This document shows, one piece after another, positions 10,941 to 19,635 of a DNA stretch of 64,000 nt; the stretch's first letter is position 1, and each line of letters begins with the position of its first letter. The stretch lies in NCBI RefSeq assembly GCF_014656135.1, contig NZ_BNBV01000004.1:266459-330458 (forward strand), written 5' to 3'. The stretch comes from Streptomyces thermodiastaticus (GTDB lineage Bacteria > Actinomycetota > Actinomycetes > Streptomycetales > Streptomycetaceae). Below the pieces are notes generated by a model. It saw only the letters and a list, made by a program, of their open reading frames with translations. It did no database searches and was not told the origin of the DNA. A program made the translations under genes and the position numbers.

Positions 10941-11789
10941 GTGGCACGGAAACTCGCCGTCATCGGGGCCGGCCTCATGGGTTCCGGCATCGCCCAGGTC
11001 TCCGCGCAGGCGGGCTGGGACGTCGTCCTGCGGGACGTCACCGACGAGGCCCTCGGGCGCGGCACCGACAGCATCAAGGCCTCGTACGACAAGTTCGTCA
11101 GCAAGGGCAAGCTGGCCGCCGAGGACGCCGAGGCCGCGCTCGCGCGCATCACCCCGACCACCGACCTGGACGCCGCCGCCGACGCCGACGTCGTCGTGGA
11201 GGCCGTCTTCGAGAAGCTGGACGTCAAGCACGAGATCTTCCGCACGCTCGACAAGCTGGTGCGCGAGGACACCGTGCTCGCCTCCAACACCTCCGCCATC
11301 CCGATCACCAAGATCGCTTCCGTGACCGAGCACCCGGAGCGGGTCGTGGGCGTCCACTTCTTCTCGCCGGTGCCGATGATGCAGCTGGTCGAGCTGGTCC
11401 GCGGCTACAAGACCAGCGACGAAACCCTGGCCACGGCGCGGGAGTTCGCCGAGTCCGTGGGCAAGACCTGCATCGTCGTCAACCGGGACGTGGCCGGCTT
11501 CGTCACCACCCGGCTCATCTCCGCCCTCGTGGTGGAGGCGACCAAGCTGTACGAGTCGGGCGTGGCCAGCGCCGAGGACATCGACCTCGCCTGCAGGCTG
11601 GGCTTCGGCCACGCCATGGGCCCGCTCGCCACCGCCGACCTCACCGGCGTCGACATCCTGCTGCACGCCACCGACAACATCTACACCGAGACCCAGGACG
11701 AGAAGTTCGCCCCGCCGGAGCTGATGCGCCGGATGGTGGACGCCGGTGACATCGGCCGCAAGAGCGGGCAGGGCTTCTACACGTACTGA
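10941..11789 (+). CDS. 3-hydroxybutyryl-CoA dehydrogenase
   Basis: This 282-residue NAD(P)-dependent enzyme interconverts 3-hydroxybutyryl-CoA and acetoacetyl-CoA. The N-terminal Rossmann fold shows VIGAGLMGSGIAQ; the catalytic His lies in GVHFFSPVPMMQLVE, and the C-terminal domain has NRDVAGFVTTRL and GFGHAMGPL. The GTG at 10941 is preceded by AAGGGGAG, and the family N-terminus starts there. Upstream, TAGGGT (10805-10810) could be a -10, giving a leader of about 130 bases. It probably acts with the thiolase at 28736 in butyryl-CoA or 3-hydroxybutyrate metabolism. Confidence 0.94.
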   Translation: MARKLAVIGAGLMGSGIAQVSAQAGWDVVLRDVTDEALGRGTDSIKASYDKFVSKGKLAAEDAEAALARITPTTDLDAAADADVVVEAVFEKLDVKHEIFRTLDKLVREDTVLASNTSAIPITKIASVTEHPERVVGVHFFSPVPMMQLVELVRGYKTSDETLATAREFAESVGKTCIVVNRDVAGFVTTRLISALVVEATKLYESGVASAEDIDLACRLGFGHAMGPLATADLTGVDILLHATDNIYTETQDEKFAPPELMRRMVDAGDIGRKSGQGFYTY

Positions 11790-11936
11790 GCCGCAGGCGC
11801 ACCACCCGTATCACCCTTCGGGGTGATTTTGGTATCGGTTCGCCAACAACCAGCAACCGCACCGGGGCTCGGACAGTCAGACGGTGCACAGCCAACCGTC
11901 GCACGGAGCAGGTCACCGCACTCACGGGGAGCGCAT

Positions 11937-12260
11937 ATGTACATCAGGGGCGACCACGCCCAGGTGGTCGTCGGGGGCCGCCTGGACGTCCGCAGCGCGG
12001 CGGACGCCCGTGCGGCCCTGCACTCGGCCGTGGACGACGGCGTGGGAGACCTGATCCTGGACCTGTCAGAGCTGGAAGCCTGGGACGCCACCGGGCTCGG
12101 TGTGATCATGGGGGTCCACCGGCGCGCCGGCCGCTGCGGCCGGCGTCTGGTGCTGCGCGGCGTACCGCCGCAGATGCAGCGCCTGCTGGTGGCCACCCGC
12201 CTGCACCGCATCCTGGCCATCGAGGGCGGCCTCGGCGCCCAGACGGCACCCCCCGCCTGA
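11937..12260 (+). CDS. STAS domain protein, anti-anti-sigma-like
   Basis: This 107-residue protein is a single STAS domain: beta-alpha fold, GGRLDVRSAADARAAL, then LDLSELEAWDATGLGVIMG. Family members bind anti-sigma kinases and are switched off by phosphorylation of the residue after the Asp of D-S-S/T-G. Here that position is Ala51 (D50-A51-T52-G53), so the usual phosphosite is absent. The ATG at 11937 has CGGGGA upstream. No anti-sigma or sigma gene is adjacent. It could be a constitutive antagonist or a different STAS scaffold. Confidence 0.82.
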   Translation: MYIRGDHAQVVVGGRLDVRSAADARAALHSAVDDGVGDLILDLSELEAWDATGLGVIMGVHRRAGRCGRRLVLRGVPPQMQRLLVATRLHRILAIEGGLGAQTAPPA

Positions 12261-12638
12261 ACGAGCCGCGGTACGGACCCCCGGGCGCACACGGCGGCGG
12301 CCCGTACCGCCCGGCGGCCGCCGCCCGTCCCGGCCCCCGCACGGCTCCTTGCGGGACGGCACGCCGGCGAGGCGACCCGAGCGATCTCCGGGAGCGTGCC
12401 GGATCGCTGCGAAGCGCACGACGGACGCAATCCTCATGAGACTGTGACGTCTCGGGCGGCCCGGTACCCCGGACTGTCGGGGATACTGTGCGAAGGTTTA
12501 GTGTTCGGTCGCCCGCTGCCTCGCGACCCTCGAGCGGGCCCGGACCAGAAGCGACAGCGTGGTGTGCGGCAAGGCCGGGAGGGCGGGCCCGGCCGCCGGG
12601 CCCGAGCACACGAGACGCTTTTGGGGGGCTTGGAACCT
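12261..12638. other. 378-base gap with a stem-loop
   Basis: GCGGTACGG (12268-12276) and CCGTACCGC (12302-12310) form a 9-bp stem just after the STAS gene, a likely terminator. TAGTGT at 12499-12504 could be a -10 for the next gene, with a poor -35. The reading frame of the next gene is open through this stretch, but the sequence looks non-coding and I find no gene in it. Confidence 0.5.
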
Positions 12639-15365
12639 ATGGAACCCATGGACCCGAACACCCGGGAGCCCGAGGACCAGGGCCAGGACGGCGACGGCCG
12701 CGCGCCGGGCCGGCGCCCGCCCAGGGATTCCCTCGCAGCCGACTTTCCGCCCCTCGCGCCGGCACCGGTCCGCACGGTGCAGCTCGTCGCGGGCGACTTC
12801 CTGCTCACCGTCAACCCCGTCGACGGCAGCGAGATCGAGTCCTGTCCGCCCGGGGAACGGTTCGGCCGGGCGTCCCGGTACACCGTCGACGCACGCGCCG
12901 AGGCCGACCGTGCCACGAGGCCGCCCGCCCCGCCCGGCCCCGCCCGCCCCGCCCCGCCCCTCCTGGGACGCCGGGAGGAACGCGAGCGGCTGGTGAGGCT
13001 GCTCGCCCGTGGCCGCTGCGCGCGCCTGACCGGCGCGCCCGGCTCCGGCCGCACCAGCCTCCTCGACGTCGTCGCCGAGGACTGCGCGGACTTCGCGCCC
13101 GACGGCGTCGTACGCCTGAGCGGATACCGGCGCACGGCCGAGGACCTGCTGCACGACCTGTTCCACGCCGTGTACGACGCCCCCCGGTACCGGCCCGGCC
13201 GGGAGGAACTGCTCGAACACGTCCGGGAGATCGGCGCGATCGTCGTCGTGGACGACCTCGAGTTCGGCGGCAGCGCCCTGGACGAACTGCTCGACGCGAC
13301 CCCCGAGTGCGCCTTCCTGATGGCGGCCACCCCCGATGTGCCCGCCGCCTCCGCCGAGTTCGAGGTCGAGGAGATCGTCCTCGGCGGACTCGGCCGCGCC
13401 GACGGCATCGCGCTCGTCGAGCAGGGCGTGGGCCGTCCCCTCACCGAGGAGGAGGCCAACTGGGCCGGCGACGTGTGGTTCGAGTCCGAGGGCCTGCCGC
13501 TGCGCTTCGTCCAGGCCGGCGCCCTGCTGCGCCAGCGCGACCGGCTGCGGGCCGACGCCGACGCCGTCGAGGAGTTCGGCGTGTTCGCCGACACCTCCGC
13601 CGCCGACGGCCCGGTGGACGGCACGGGCGAGGGCGGTGACGGCGCACAGCTGCCGCTGCCCTCGCTCGGCGAGGCCGCCGGACCCGCGCCGCTGCTCGCC
13701 TCCCGGCTCAGCGCCAGCGCCCGGGCCGCGCTGCGCTTCGCCGTCGCGCTCGGCGGAGAGGTGCCCCACCCGGCGCATCTGCCCGCGCTGGTGGGGGACA
13801 CCCACGCCGACGCGGCCCTCGGCGAGCTGGTCGCCTGCGGGCTGGTGTCCCCGGTCGGCTGCCGCTACCGGCTCGCCGCCGGTGTGCTCACCCAGCTGCA
13901 GGCCGCCGGCTACGGCGACGACGGCGAGGAGACCGCCCGCGCCGCCGCCCGGCACTACACCTGGTGGGCCGGTCACCCCTCGGTCGGCGCCGAGCGGGTG
14001 TGCGCCGAGGCGGACGCGGTGCTGGCCGCGCTGGCCGTGCTGGTGCCGACGGCCGGGCCGGGCGAGGACGGCGAGGCAAGCCCCGCGGTGCGGCTCGCAC
14101 GGGCCGCCGCACCCGCCTTCGCCGCGGGAAGCGACTGGGGTGCCTGGGAGCGGGCCCTGCGCTTCGGCGCGGAGGCCTCCCGGCTCGCCGGCGAGGTCGC
14201 CGGCCAGGCGTACTTCCACCACGAGCTGGGGATCCTCGCGCTGTGCGGCGGCCTGCTGGACCGGGCCCGGGCCGAGCTGGAGGCCTCCATCGGCCTGCGC
14301 GGGGCCGTCGCCGACAAGCGCGGCACCGTCGCCGGCCGCCGCGCGCTCGCCCTGGTCGAGGACCGCTCCGGCACCGCGTCCGGACCGGACGCGGTGCCGG
14401 TGCCGGGCCTTGGGGGCGCACCGGCCGCGGAGGAGGTGCCGGACGCCCGCACCGAGGAGTCGGCCACGCCGCCGGACGCCGTCACCACGCCGTTCCCGAA
14501 GCTGAAGCCGCCCGTCGGCGACACCGCCACGCTGGTCTCCTACCAGCCGCCGAACGCGGCACCGCCGGGCGCGGCCCGGCCGGCCGCGGCCCCGGCCGCC
14601 AAGCGGACCGGCATCAAGGCGTTCGCCCGCCGCAATCTGGTGGCGGCGGGCGCCGGCGCGGTGCTCGCGGCCGTGCTGGGCACGGTGGTCACGCTCGGCG
14701 CGACCTCCCACAACGACCCCGACACCCCGTCCGACAAGGTCGGCGTCAACCCGTCGGCCAGCCAGGGCGCGGACGACGGCAGTCTGGGCGCCGACACCCC
14801 GCCGCAGGACGGCGGCCCGGGCGGCGGTGCCGTCCCGGCGGACGGCAGCGTCGGCACCGCGACCGGGCGGCCCACCGACCCGGGCCCGGACGGCACCGTG
14901 GGTACGGCGGACGACCCGGCGCCGACGCGCGGCGGTGCCGGGCCCTCCGACACCATCGAACCGACCGGCGGCGGCACGTCGTCCGGCACCTCGCCCGACC
15001 CGACCGGCTCCTCGGGTTCCGCGGGCGGCAGCCATACCGGGGGCTCCTCGGGCGGCACCGGCTCGCAGACCGGCGGTTCCAGCGGCTCCGGCAGCCCGAC
15101 CGGCGGCGGCAGCGGTGACCCGACCACGGGCGGCGGTTCCGGCGAATCCGGCGGCAGCGGCGATCCGACCACGGGCGGCGGTTCCGGCGAATCCGGCGGC
15201 AGCGGTGACCCGACCACGGGCGGCGGTTCCGGCGAATCCGGCGGCAGCGGGGACGCGACGGGCGGCGGCTCCTCGCCGACCTCCGGTGTCTCGGCGGGCG
15301 TTACGTCCACGAGCACCTCGGCGAACAGCCCCGCCGCTCCCTCCGGCACGGCGACGGCCGCCTGA
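12639..15365 (+). CDS. Membrane-anchored P-loop protein with repetitive Gly/Ser/Thr tail
   Basis: This 908-residue protein is of unknown function. Around residues 130-140 is a Walker A motif GAPGSGRTSL, with a Walker B-like IVVVDDLEF near 200-209, as in STAND/AAA-type regulators, and helical repeats follow to about 590. A single membrane helix (about 665-690, NLVAAGAGAVLAAVLGTVVTL) precedes a roughly 215-residue Gly/Ser/Thr/Pro-rich tail, presumably outside the cell. No helix-turn-helix is visible, so it is not a LuxR-type activator. The ATG at 12639 is chosen for the GGGGGG about 10 bases upstream. Annotations elsewhere would probably say ATP/GTP-binding protein. Confidence 0.8.
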   Translation: MEPMDPNTREPEDQGQDGDGRAPGRRPPRDSLAADFPPLAPAPVRTVQLVAGDFLLTVNPVDGSEIESCPPGERFGRASRYTVDARAEADRATRPPAPPGPARPAPPLLGRREERERLVRLLARGRCARLTGAPGSGRTSLLDVVAEDCADFAPDGVVRLSGYRRTAEDLLHDLFHAVYDAPRYRPGREELLEHVREIGAIVVVDDLEFGGSALDELLDATPECAFLMAATPDVPAASAEFEVEEIVLGGLGRADGIALVEQGVGRPLTEEEANWAGDVWFESEGLPLRFVQAGALLRQRDRLRADADAVEEFGVFADTSAADGPVDGTGEGGDGAQLPLPSLGEAAGPAPLLASRLSASARAALRFAVALGGEVPHPAHLPALVGDTHADAALGELVACGLVSPVGCRYRLAAGVLTQLQAAGYGDDGEETARAAARHYTWWAGHPSVGAERVCAEADAVLAALAVLVPTAGPGEDGEASPAVRLARAAAPAFAAGSDWGAWERALRFGAEASRLAGEVAGQAYFHHELGILALCGGLLDRARAELEASIGLRGAVADKRGTVAGRRALALVEDRSGTASGPDAVPVPGLGGAPAAEEVPDARTEESATPPDAVTTPFPKLKPPVGDTATLVSYQPPNAAPPGAARPAAAPAAKRTGIKAFARRNLVAAGAGAVLAAVLGTVVTLGATSHNDPDTPSDKVGVNPSASQGADDGSLGADTPPQDGGPGGGAVPADGSVGTATGRPTDPGPDGTVGTADDPAPTRGGAGPSDTIEPTGGGTSSGTSPDPTGSSGSAGGSHTGGSSGGTGSQTGGSSGSGSPTGGGSGDPTTGGGSGESGGSGDPTTGGGSGESGGSGDPTTGGGSGESGGSGDATGGGSSPTSGVSAGVTSTSTSANSPAAPSGTATAA
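15117..15251 (+). repeat. Three tandem 45-bp repeats in the tail of the P-loop protein
   Basis: Units start at 15117, 15162 and 15207 and encode DPTTGGGSGESGGSG; a fourth, degenerate unit begins at 15252. The copies differ at only a few third positions, so the array is recent or homogenised and its copy number may vary between strains. Confidence 0.9.
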
Positions 15366-15379
15366 CCGGCAGGCCTCGC

Positions 15380-15473
15380 CGCGGCCGCACCGCCCCGGCG
15401 TCCGGGCCGCGGGTGCGGCCGCGACAGCACGGCAGGGGCCGGGTCCCGCACCCCGCGGAACCCGGCCTCTGCC
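15380..15473. terminator. Two hairpins between converging genes
   Basis: CGCGGCCGCACC (15380-15391) pairs with 15412-15423 (12 bp, exact), and GGCAGGGGCCGGGT (15431-15444) pairs with 15460-15473 with one G.T wobble. They fill the gap between the P-loop gene and nucS and probably terminate both. Confidence 0.65.
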
Positions 15474-15499
15474 GCTGTGCCCGAAGGACGGCGGCGCCG

Positions 15500-16180
15500 T
15501 CAGAACAGGCGCAGCTTGTCGTCCTCGATGCCCCGCAGGGCGTCGTAGTCCAGCACGTGACAGTCGATGCCGCGGTCGGTCGCCAGCACCCGCGCCTGCG
15601 GCTTGATCTCCTGGGCGGCGAAGATGCCGCGCACCGGCGCCAGGTGCGGATCGCGGTTGAGCAGCTCCAGATAGCGGGTGAGCTGCTCCACCCCGTCGAT
15701 CTCGCCGCGCCGCTTGATCTCCACCGCGACGGTCTGCCCCGAGCCGTCGCGGCACAGGATGTCCACCGGCCCGATGGCCGTCATGTACTCGCGCCGGATG
15801 AGGGTGTAGCCCTCACCGAGGGTCTCGATGCGGTCGGCGAGGAGCTCCTGCAGATGCGCCTCCACGCCGTCCTTGATCAGCCCGGGATCCACACCCAGCT
15901 CATGGCTGGAGTCGTGGAGGATCTCCTCCATCGTGATGATGAGCTTCTCGCCCGCCTTGTTGACGACCGTCCACACGCCCGGGGCGCCGTCCCCGTCGCC
16001 GGCCTGCTCCTTGAGGGTGCACGGCGGCGACATCCAGTTCAGGGGCTTGTAGGCGCGATCGTCCGCGTGGATCGAGACGCTGCCGTCCGCCTTGACCAGG
16101 ATCAGGCGCGGCGCTGACGGCAGGTGGGCGGTGAGCCGCCCGGCGTAGTCGACGGAACATCGGGCAATGACGAGACGCAT
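15500..16180 (-). CDS. nucS: Mismatch-specific endonuclease NucS
   Basis: This 226-residue enzyme cuts both strands at G-T, T-T and G-G mismatches and is the core of the MutS/MutL-independent mismatch repair of actinobacteria, acting with the beta clamp. The N-terminal DNA-binding half begins [16 protein letters not shown]; the C-terminal RecB-like nuclease carries [10 protein letters not shown] and VAVEIKRRG, the D...ExK active site. Length matches the family. The start at 16180 fits the conserved N-terminus; the longer frame to 16321 does not. Confidence 0.93.
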   Translation of the reverse strand: MRLVIARCSVDYAGRLTAHLPSAPRLILVKADGSVSIHADDRAYKPLNWMSPPCTLKEQAGDGDGAPGVWTVVNKAGEKLIITMEEILHDSSHELGVDPGLIKDGVEAHLQELLADRIETLGEGYTLIRREYMTAIGPVDILCRDGSGQTVAVEIKRRGEIDGVEQLTRYLELLNRDPHLAPVRGIFAAQEIKPQARVLATDRGIDCHVLDYDALRGIEDDKLRLF

Positions 16181-16503
16181 GGTCGGCAACGCTACTCGAC
16201 ACACCGCGCCGCGCGCGATTCGGTCGCCGATGCCCCGCTTCCGGTCCCCGCACGGGCCACGTACGGCCGCCGTGCGCCGCCCGTGCCACGCCCCGATTTC
16301 CACTGGAACATCCGTGTTCACTCGTGGCCGATTGTGTACACAACTCGACTGACCTGTATGGGCATTTGCCTAGTGAGCCTTCGCTTCGTTGCCTACCGTA
16401 GGAACGGGTGGTCGCGATGTGTGTACTCACCGTGTTCGGTATCGCGAACTCCCTCTTATCTGTCCGGCAACCCCTGCTCATCGGGGGTGCGAGAGGAGAA
16501 CCC
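16181..16503. promoter_or_regulatory. Divergent promoter region of nucS and the SCO5389-family gene
   Basis: This 323-base gap contains a perfect 12-bp palindrome TTGTGTACACAA at 16332-16343, roughly in the middle of the divergent region, a plausible operator. I found no convincing spaced -35/-10 pair and no gene in the gap. Confidence 0.45.
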
Positions 16504-16896
16504 ATGTCGCTCGACGTCTCACCGGCCCTGCTCGAGAAGGCCGAGCGAGGCGAGGTCGACGAAGCGGAATTCGTCGACTGCGTCCGGACCTCCCTGCCCT
16601 ACGCATGGGAGATGATCAGCTCCCTGGTGGCCCAGCTGAAGGTGGACGGCGGTGACTTCGCCGACAACCAGACGCCCCCGCCGGACGAGCACGCGCGCGG
16701 TCAGCTGCTGCGTGCGCTCGCGAGTGACGCGATACGCGGCGCGCTGCAGCGGCACTTCGGGGTGCGGCTGGCCTTCCAGAACTGCCACCGGGTGGCGGTG
16801 TTCCCGATGGACGCCTCGGCCGACGAGTCGCTGGCCCGGTTCACGTCGGTGCGCAGCCAGCTGCTCAACCAGTCGCCCGAGCTCAGGGACTGCTGA
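16504..16896 (+). CDS. SCO5389 family protein
   Basis: This 130-residue cytoplasmic protein is conserved in streptomycetes; I recognise it as the SCO5389 family from the sequence (MSLDVSPALLEKAERGEVDEAEFVDCVRTSLPYAWEM in outline) and from its place next to nucS. It has no signal peptide or membrane helix and no catalytic motif I can name. GAGAGGAGA lies upstream of the ATG. Function is unknown; its conserved divergence from nucS is the only functional hint. Confidence 0.75.
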   Translation: MSLDVSPALLEKAERGEVDEAEFVDCVRTSLPYAWEMISSLVAQLKVDGGDFADNQTPPPDEHARGQLLRALASDAIRGALQRHFGVRLAFQNCHRVAVFPMDASADESLARFTSVRSQLLNQSPELRDC

Positions 16897-16910
16897 CGCG
16901 GTGGCCGCGG

Positions 16911-16960
16911 GCTTGCCGCCCCGAACGCGGGAGGCGCGTCACAGTGCCGGGGCGGCAGGC
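16911..16960. terminator. Hairpin between converging genes
   Basis: TTGCCGCCCCG (16913-16923) pairs with 16948-16958, with one wobble, inside the gap between the SCO5389-family and LLM genes. Confidence 0.5.
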
Positions 16961-17070
16961 CGCTCCCGTCGGCCGGCCCGCCGGGGCCGGTCCGGCGGAC
17001 CGGGCCGCGGACGCCGGGGCCGGTACGGGACGGCCGCGGCGGGCACGGCCCAGGGCGTGTTGTGAAAGCG

Positions 17071-18123
17071 CTAGCCGACCCGGGCACGTCCCTGTGCGCC
17101 CAGCCGGGGCAGCACCTCGGCGCCGAGCCGCCGGACGTTCTCCTCGGTGGCGGCGAGGTCGCCGGAGCCTTCGACGAGCAGCGCGAAACGGGAGATCCCG
17201 GTCCGCTCGGCGGTGGCCGCGAGCCGGTCGGCGCACACCTGCGGGGTGCCCACCGGGTGCAAGGCGCAGAGCAGTTCGGTGTAGGCGAGCGGATCGCGCA
17301 TCCGGCGGGTGCGGCCGTCCACCGTCCTATGCGCCCCCAGACCCTGTTCGAGCCAGCCCGGCATCGCCTTCAGCAGCGTCTCCACCGCGTCCGTGCTCCG
17401 GTCGGCGATCTGGCAGACGCCCGCCGAGACATGTGCGGCGCCGCGGATCTCCTCCTCGCCGCGCCCGGCCTCGCGGGCCGCACGCCGCCACAGGGCGACC
17501 ATCTCGGCCTTCTCCTCGTCTCCGGCGTGCATGCCGAGCAGCATCGGCAGACCGCGTTCGGCGGCCAGGCGGACGCTCGCCGGCGAGGTGCACGCGACGA
17601 CGACCTCCGGGCCCGGTGCGTCGGTCAGCGCCTGGGACGGGCGAGGCACGACGGGCACCGCACGGAAACGGAACCGCTCCCCGTCGGCCGACACCGACGG
17701 CTCGCGCAGCCAGCGCATCAGCAGATCGAGTGATTCGGGGAATCCCGACTCGTACGCCTCGACGCCCGCCCCGAACACCTCCAGGTCCACCCACGGCCCG
17801 CCGCGCCCCACGCCCAGCGAGAACCGTCCGCCGCTCGTCACATGCAGCAGTGCGGCCTGCTCGCCGAGCGCGACCGGATGCGCGGTGGTCAGCACACTGA
17901 CTGCCGTGCCCACCCGCAGGGTGCGGGTGCGGCCCAGCAGCAGCGCGGCGAGGGTGATGGCCGACGGGCACGTCCCGTACGGCACGAAGTGGTGCTCGGC
18001 CAGCCAGACCGCGTCCAGCCCGGCCTGCTCGGCGACCTCGGCGGTGCGCACCGCCCGGTGCAGCGCCTCCCCTTGGCCCTGCCCGGGGAACTGGGCGGCC
18101 ACCACGAAGCTTCCGACGTGCAT
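17071..18123 (-). CDS. LLM class flavin-dependent oxidoreductase
   Basis: This 350-residue luciferase-like (beta/alpha)8 enzyme uses FMNH2 or F420. The bacterial-luciferase-like features are LDAVWLAEHHF near residue 36, LRVGTAVSVLTTAHPVALGEQ and GRFSLGVGRGGP. The substrate cannot be deduced. The ATG at 18123 is supported by AGGAAAG upstream and by the typical MHVGSFVVAAQF start. It stands alone, between a convergent SCO5389-family gene and a divergent small gene. Confidence 0.88.
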   Translation of the reverse strand: MHVGSFVVAAQFPGQGQGEALHRAVRTAEVAEQAGLDAVWLAEHHFVPYGTCPSAITLAALLLGRTRTLRVGTAVSVLTTAHPVALGEQAALLHVTSGGRFSLGVGRGGPWVDLEVFGAGVEAYESGFPESLDLLMRWLREPSVSADGERFRFRAVPVVPRPSQALTDAPGPEVVVACTSPASVRLAAERGLPMLLGMHAGDEEKAEMVALWRRAAREAGRGEEEIRGAAHVSAGVCQIADRSTDAVETLLKAMPGWLEQGLGAHRTVDGRTRRMRDPLAYTELLCALHPVGTPQVCADRLAATAERTGISRFALLVEGSGDLAATEENVRRLGAEVLPRLGAQGRARVG

Positions 18124-18368
18124 TGCTTTCCTGCTTCCTCGGCTCCGACACGGAGCTCCCCCACTCACGCATAACCGGATGACACGTGCCGAGGACACGG
18201 CCGGACGGATCGGCGGATGGTCTGCCCGCACTGTGGTGCGCCGGGCGCCCGCCCGTCGGGCGCCGCCGGCGGCACGGCCGCACTCGGGTGCCGCACGCCC
18301 GGCCGTCCGGCCGTGGCGCGTACGCTGGAGCGGACGTGTCCCGCTGCCCCAACTCGGTGAGGTGTTCC

Positions 18369-18701
18369 GTGTCTCCGCGTCGCAACCGCCCCAAGGGTTC
18401 CGGCTCCGCCGGCTGGAGCGCCGAGGACGACGCCGCACAGCGCTACGGCGGCTGGCAGTTCACGGAGAGCTGGCAGGGCGAGGCGTGGAGCGTGCGCCAT
18501 GTCGCCGGGGCCAGCGCCGCCGGCAAGACCTACCGCTGCCCGGGCTGCGACCAGCTGATCGGCTCCGGCGTCCCGCACGTGGTGGCCTGGCCCGAGTACG
18601 CCGGGGTGGACGACCGCCGGCACTGGCACAAGGCCTGCTGGAACGCCCGGGACCGCCGCAGCGCACGGGTGCAGCGGTCCCGCAACGCGCCGCGCTACTG
18701 A
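18369..18701 (+). CDS. Small Cys/His-rich protein, probably zinc-binding
   Basis: This 110-residue protein has a basic N-terminus (SPRRNRPKGSGS), a WQFTESWQGEAW segment, then YRCPGCDQLI, an isolated His in VPHVVAW, and HWHKACW. The C-x2-C...H...H-x3-C spacing suggests a treble-clef or HNH-like zinc site, although the catalytic residues of an HNH nuclease are not evident. Homologues are often labelled ATP/GTP-binding, but no P-loop is present here. The GTG at 18369 has GGTGAGG six bases upstream. Confidence 0.75.
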   Translation: MSPRRNRPKGSGSAGWSAEDDAAQRYGGWQFTESWQGEAWSVRHVAGASAAGKTYRCPGCDQLIGSGVPHVVAWPEYAGVDDRRHWHKACWNARDRRSARVQRSRNAPRY

Positions 18702-18759
18702 ACCGGTTCCCGCACGGCCGCGGGGACCGCGCGGGGAACGGCGACGTCCCCAGACGTCC

Positions 18760-19635
18760 CTACACGTCCCGCCGGTTCAGCAGCGCCCAGGCGCCCGCGA
18801 AGGCGACGGCGGCCACGCCCAGCATGATCCACACCGGGTCCCAGCCCGCGGGGCCCGAGTCTCCCAGGCGGCCGGTGTAGAAAACGCTCAGCTGGGTCGG
18901 GACGGAGTAGTGCAGCAGGCCGGTGCGCACCGTCCGCAGCGACCGCGCGGTCATGAACAGCGCGAGCACCAGCGGCGCGAGCACGACGCCGATCATGACG
19001 GTGATGGCGGCCGCCGCATGCCGCAGCATCGAGCCGACCAGCAGCGAGACCAGCCCGAGCAGGGCCAGGAAGCAACTGACGCCGACCGTGGCCCTGAGCC
19101 ACTGACCGCCGGTGGGCCGCGGGGCGCCGCTGCCGGACAGCAGGGACGTCTGCAGGAAGCCGACGAGCGTGCTGCACACCAGGGTCACCGTGAAGGCCAG
19201 CAGGAAGAACACCACGGCCTTTGCCAGGAGCACCCGGACCCGGCTGGGGCACGTGGTCATCGTGGTGCGGATCAGGCCCGTGCTGTACTCGGAGGTCGTG
19301 GTCAGCGCACCGAGCGTGACGAGGCAGACGCTGCCGACGAGCAGCCCGACGATGCCCAGCGACAGCGTGTTCTTCTCCCCGCGCAGGTCCGCCGAGGACG
19401 CGGCGACCCCCAGGCCGACCAGCAGTCCGGTCCCGACCACCAGCAGCACGTACACCCCGAGCGTCCACCGCGTGGAGCGCACCGATCTGATCTTCGTCCA
19501 CTCCGCGGCGACCGCGTGCCCGAGGTGGGTGCGCACCACGGGGATGGGCGAGGTGTAACCGGAGTACGGATCGGGCGTGACCGCCTGGGCGGCGGACGGC
19601 GGGCCCGGCGGTGCCGGCCTCTCGGGCGTGCTCAT
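18760..19635 (-). CDS. ABC-2 exporter permease (second copy of a tandem pair)
   Basis: This 291-residue protein has about six membrane segments after a Pro-rich N-terminal stretch of about 45 residues. It shares EWTKIRSVRSTRWTL and SEYSTGLIRTT with the permease at 20883-21653, so the two are paralogues. Its start overlaps the stop of the ATPase gene upstream (ATGA), so the two are translationally coupled. The YtrC/NosY-like layout suggests a self-contained exporter; substrate unknown. Confidence 0.88.
   Translation of the reverse strand: MSTPERPAPPGPPSAAQAVTPDPYSGYTSPIPVVRTHLGHAVAAEWTKIRSVRSTRWTLGVYVLLVVGTGLLVGLGVAASSADLRGEKNTLSLGIVGLLVGSVCLVTLGALTTTSEYSTGLIRTTMTTCPSRVRVLLAKAVVFFLLAFTVTLVCSTLVGFLQTSLLSGSGAPRPTGGQWLRATVGVSCFLALLGLVSLLVGSMLRHAAAAITVMIGVVLAPLVLALFMTARSLRTVRTGLLHYSVPTQLSVFYTGRLGDSGPAGWDPVWIMLGVAAVAFAGAWALLNRRDV

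Noticed and set aside
12498..15755. A 1,085-codon minus-strand frame opposite the P-loop protein
   Set aside because: Composition is Ala/Gly/Arg noise and it mirrors the repetitive tail; no start signals.
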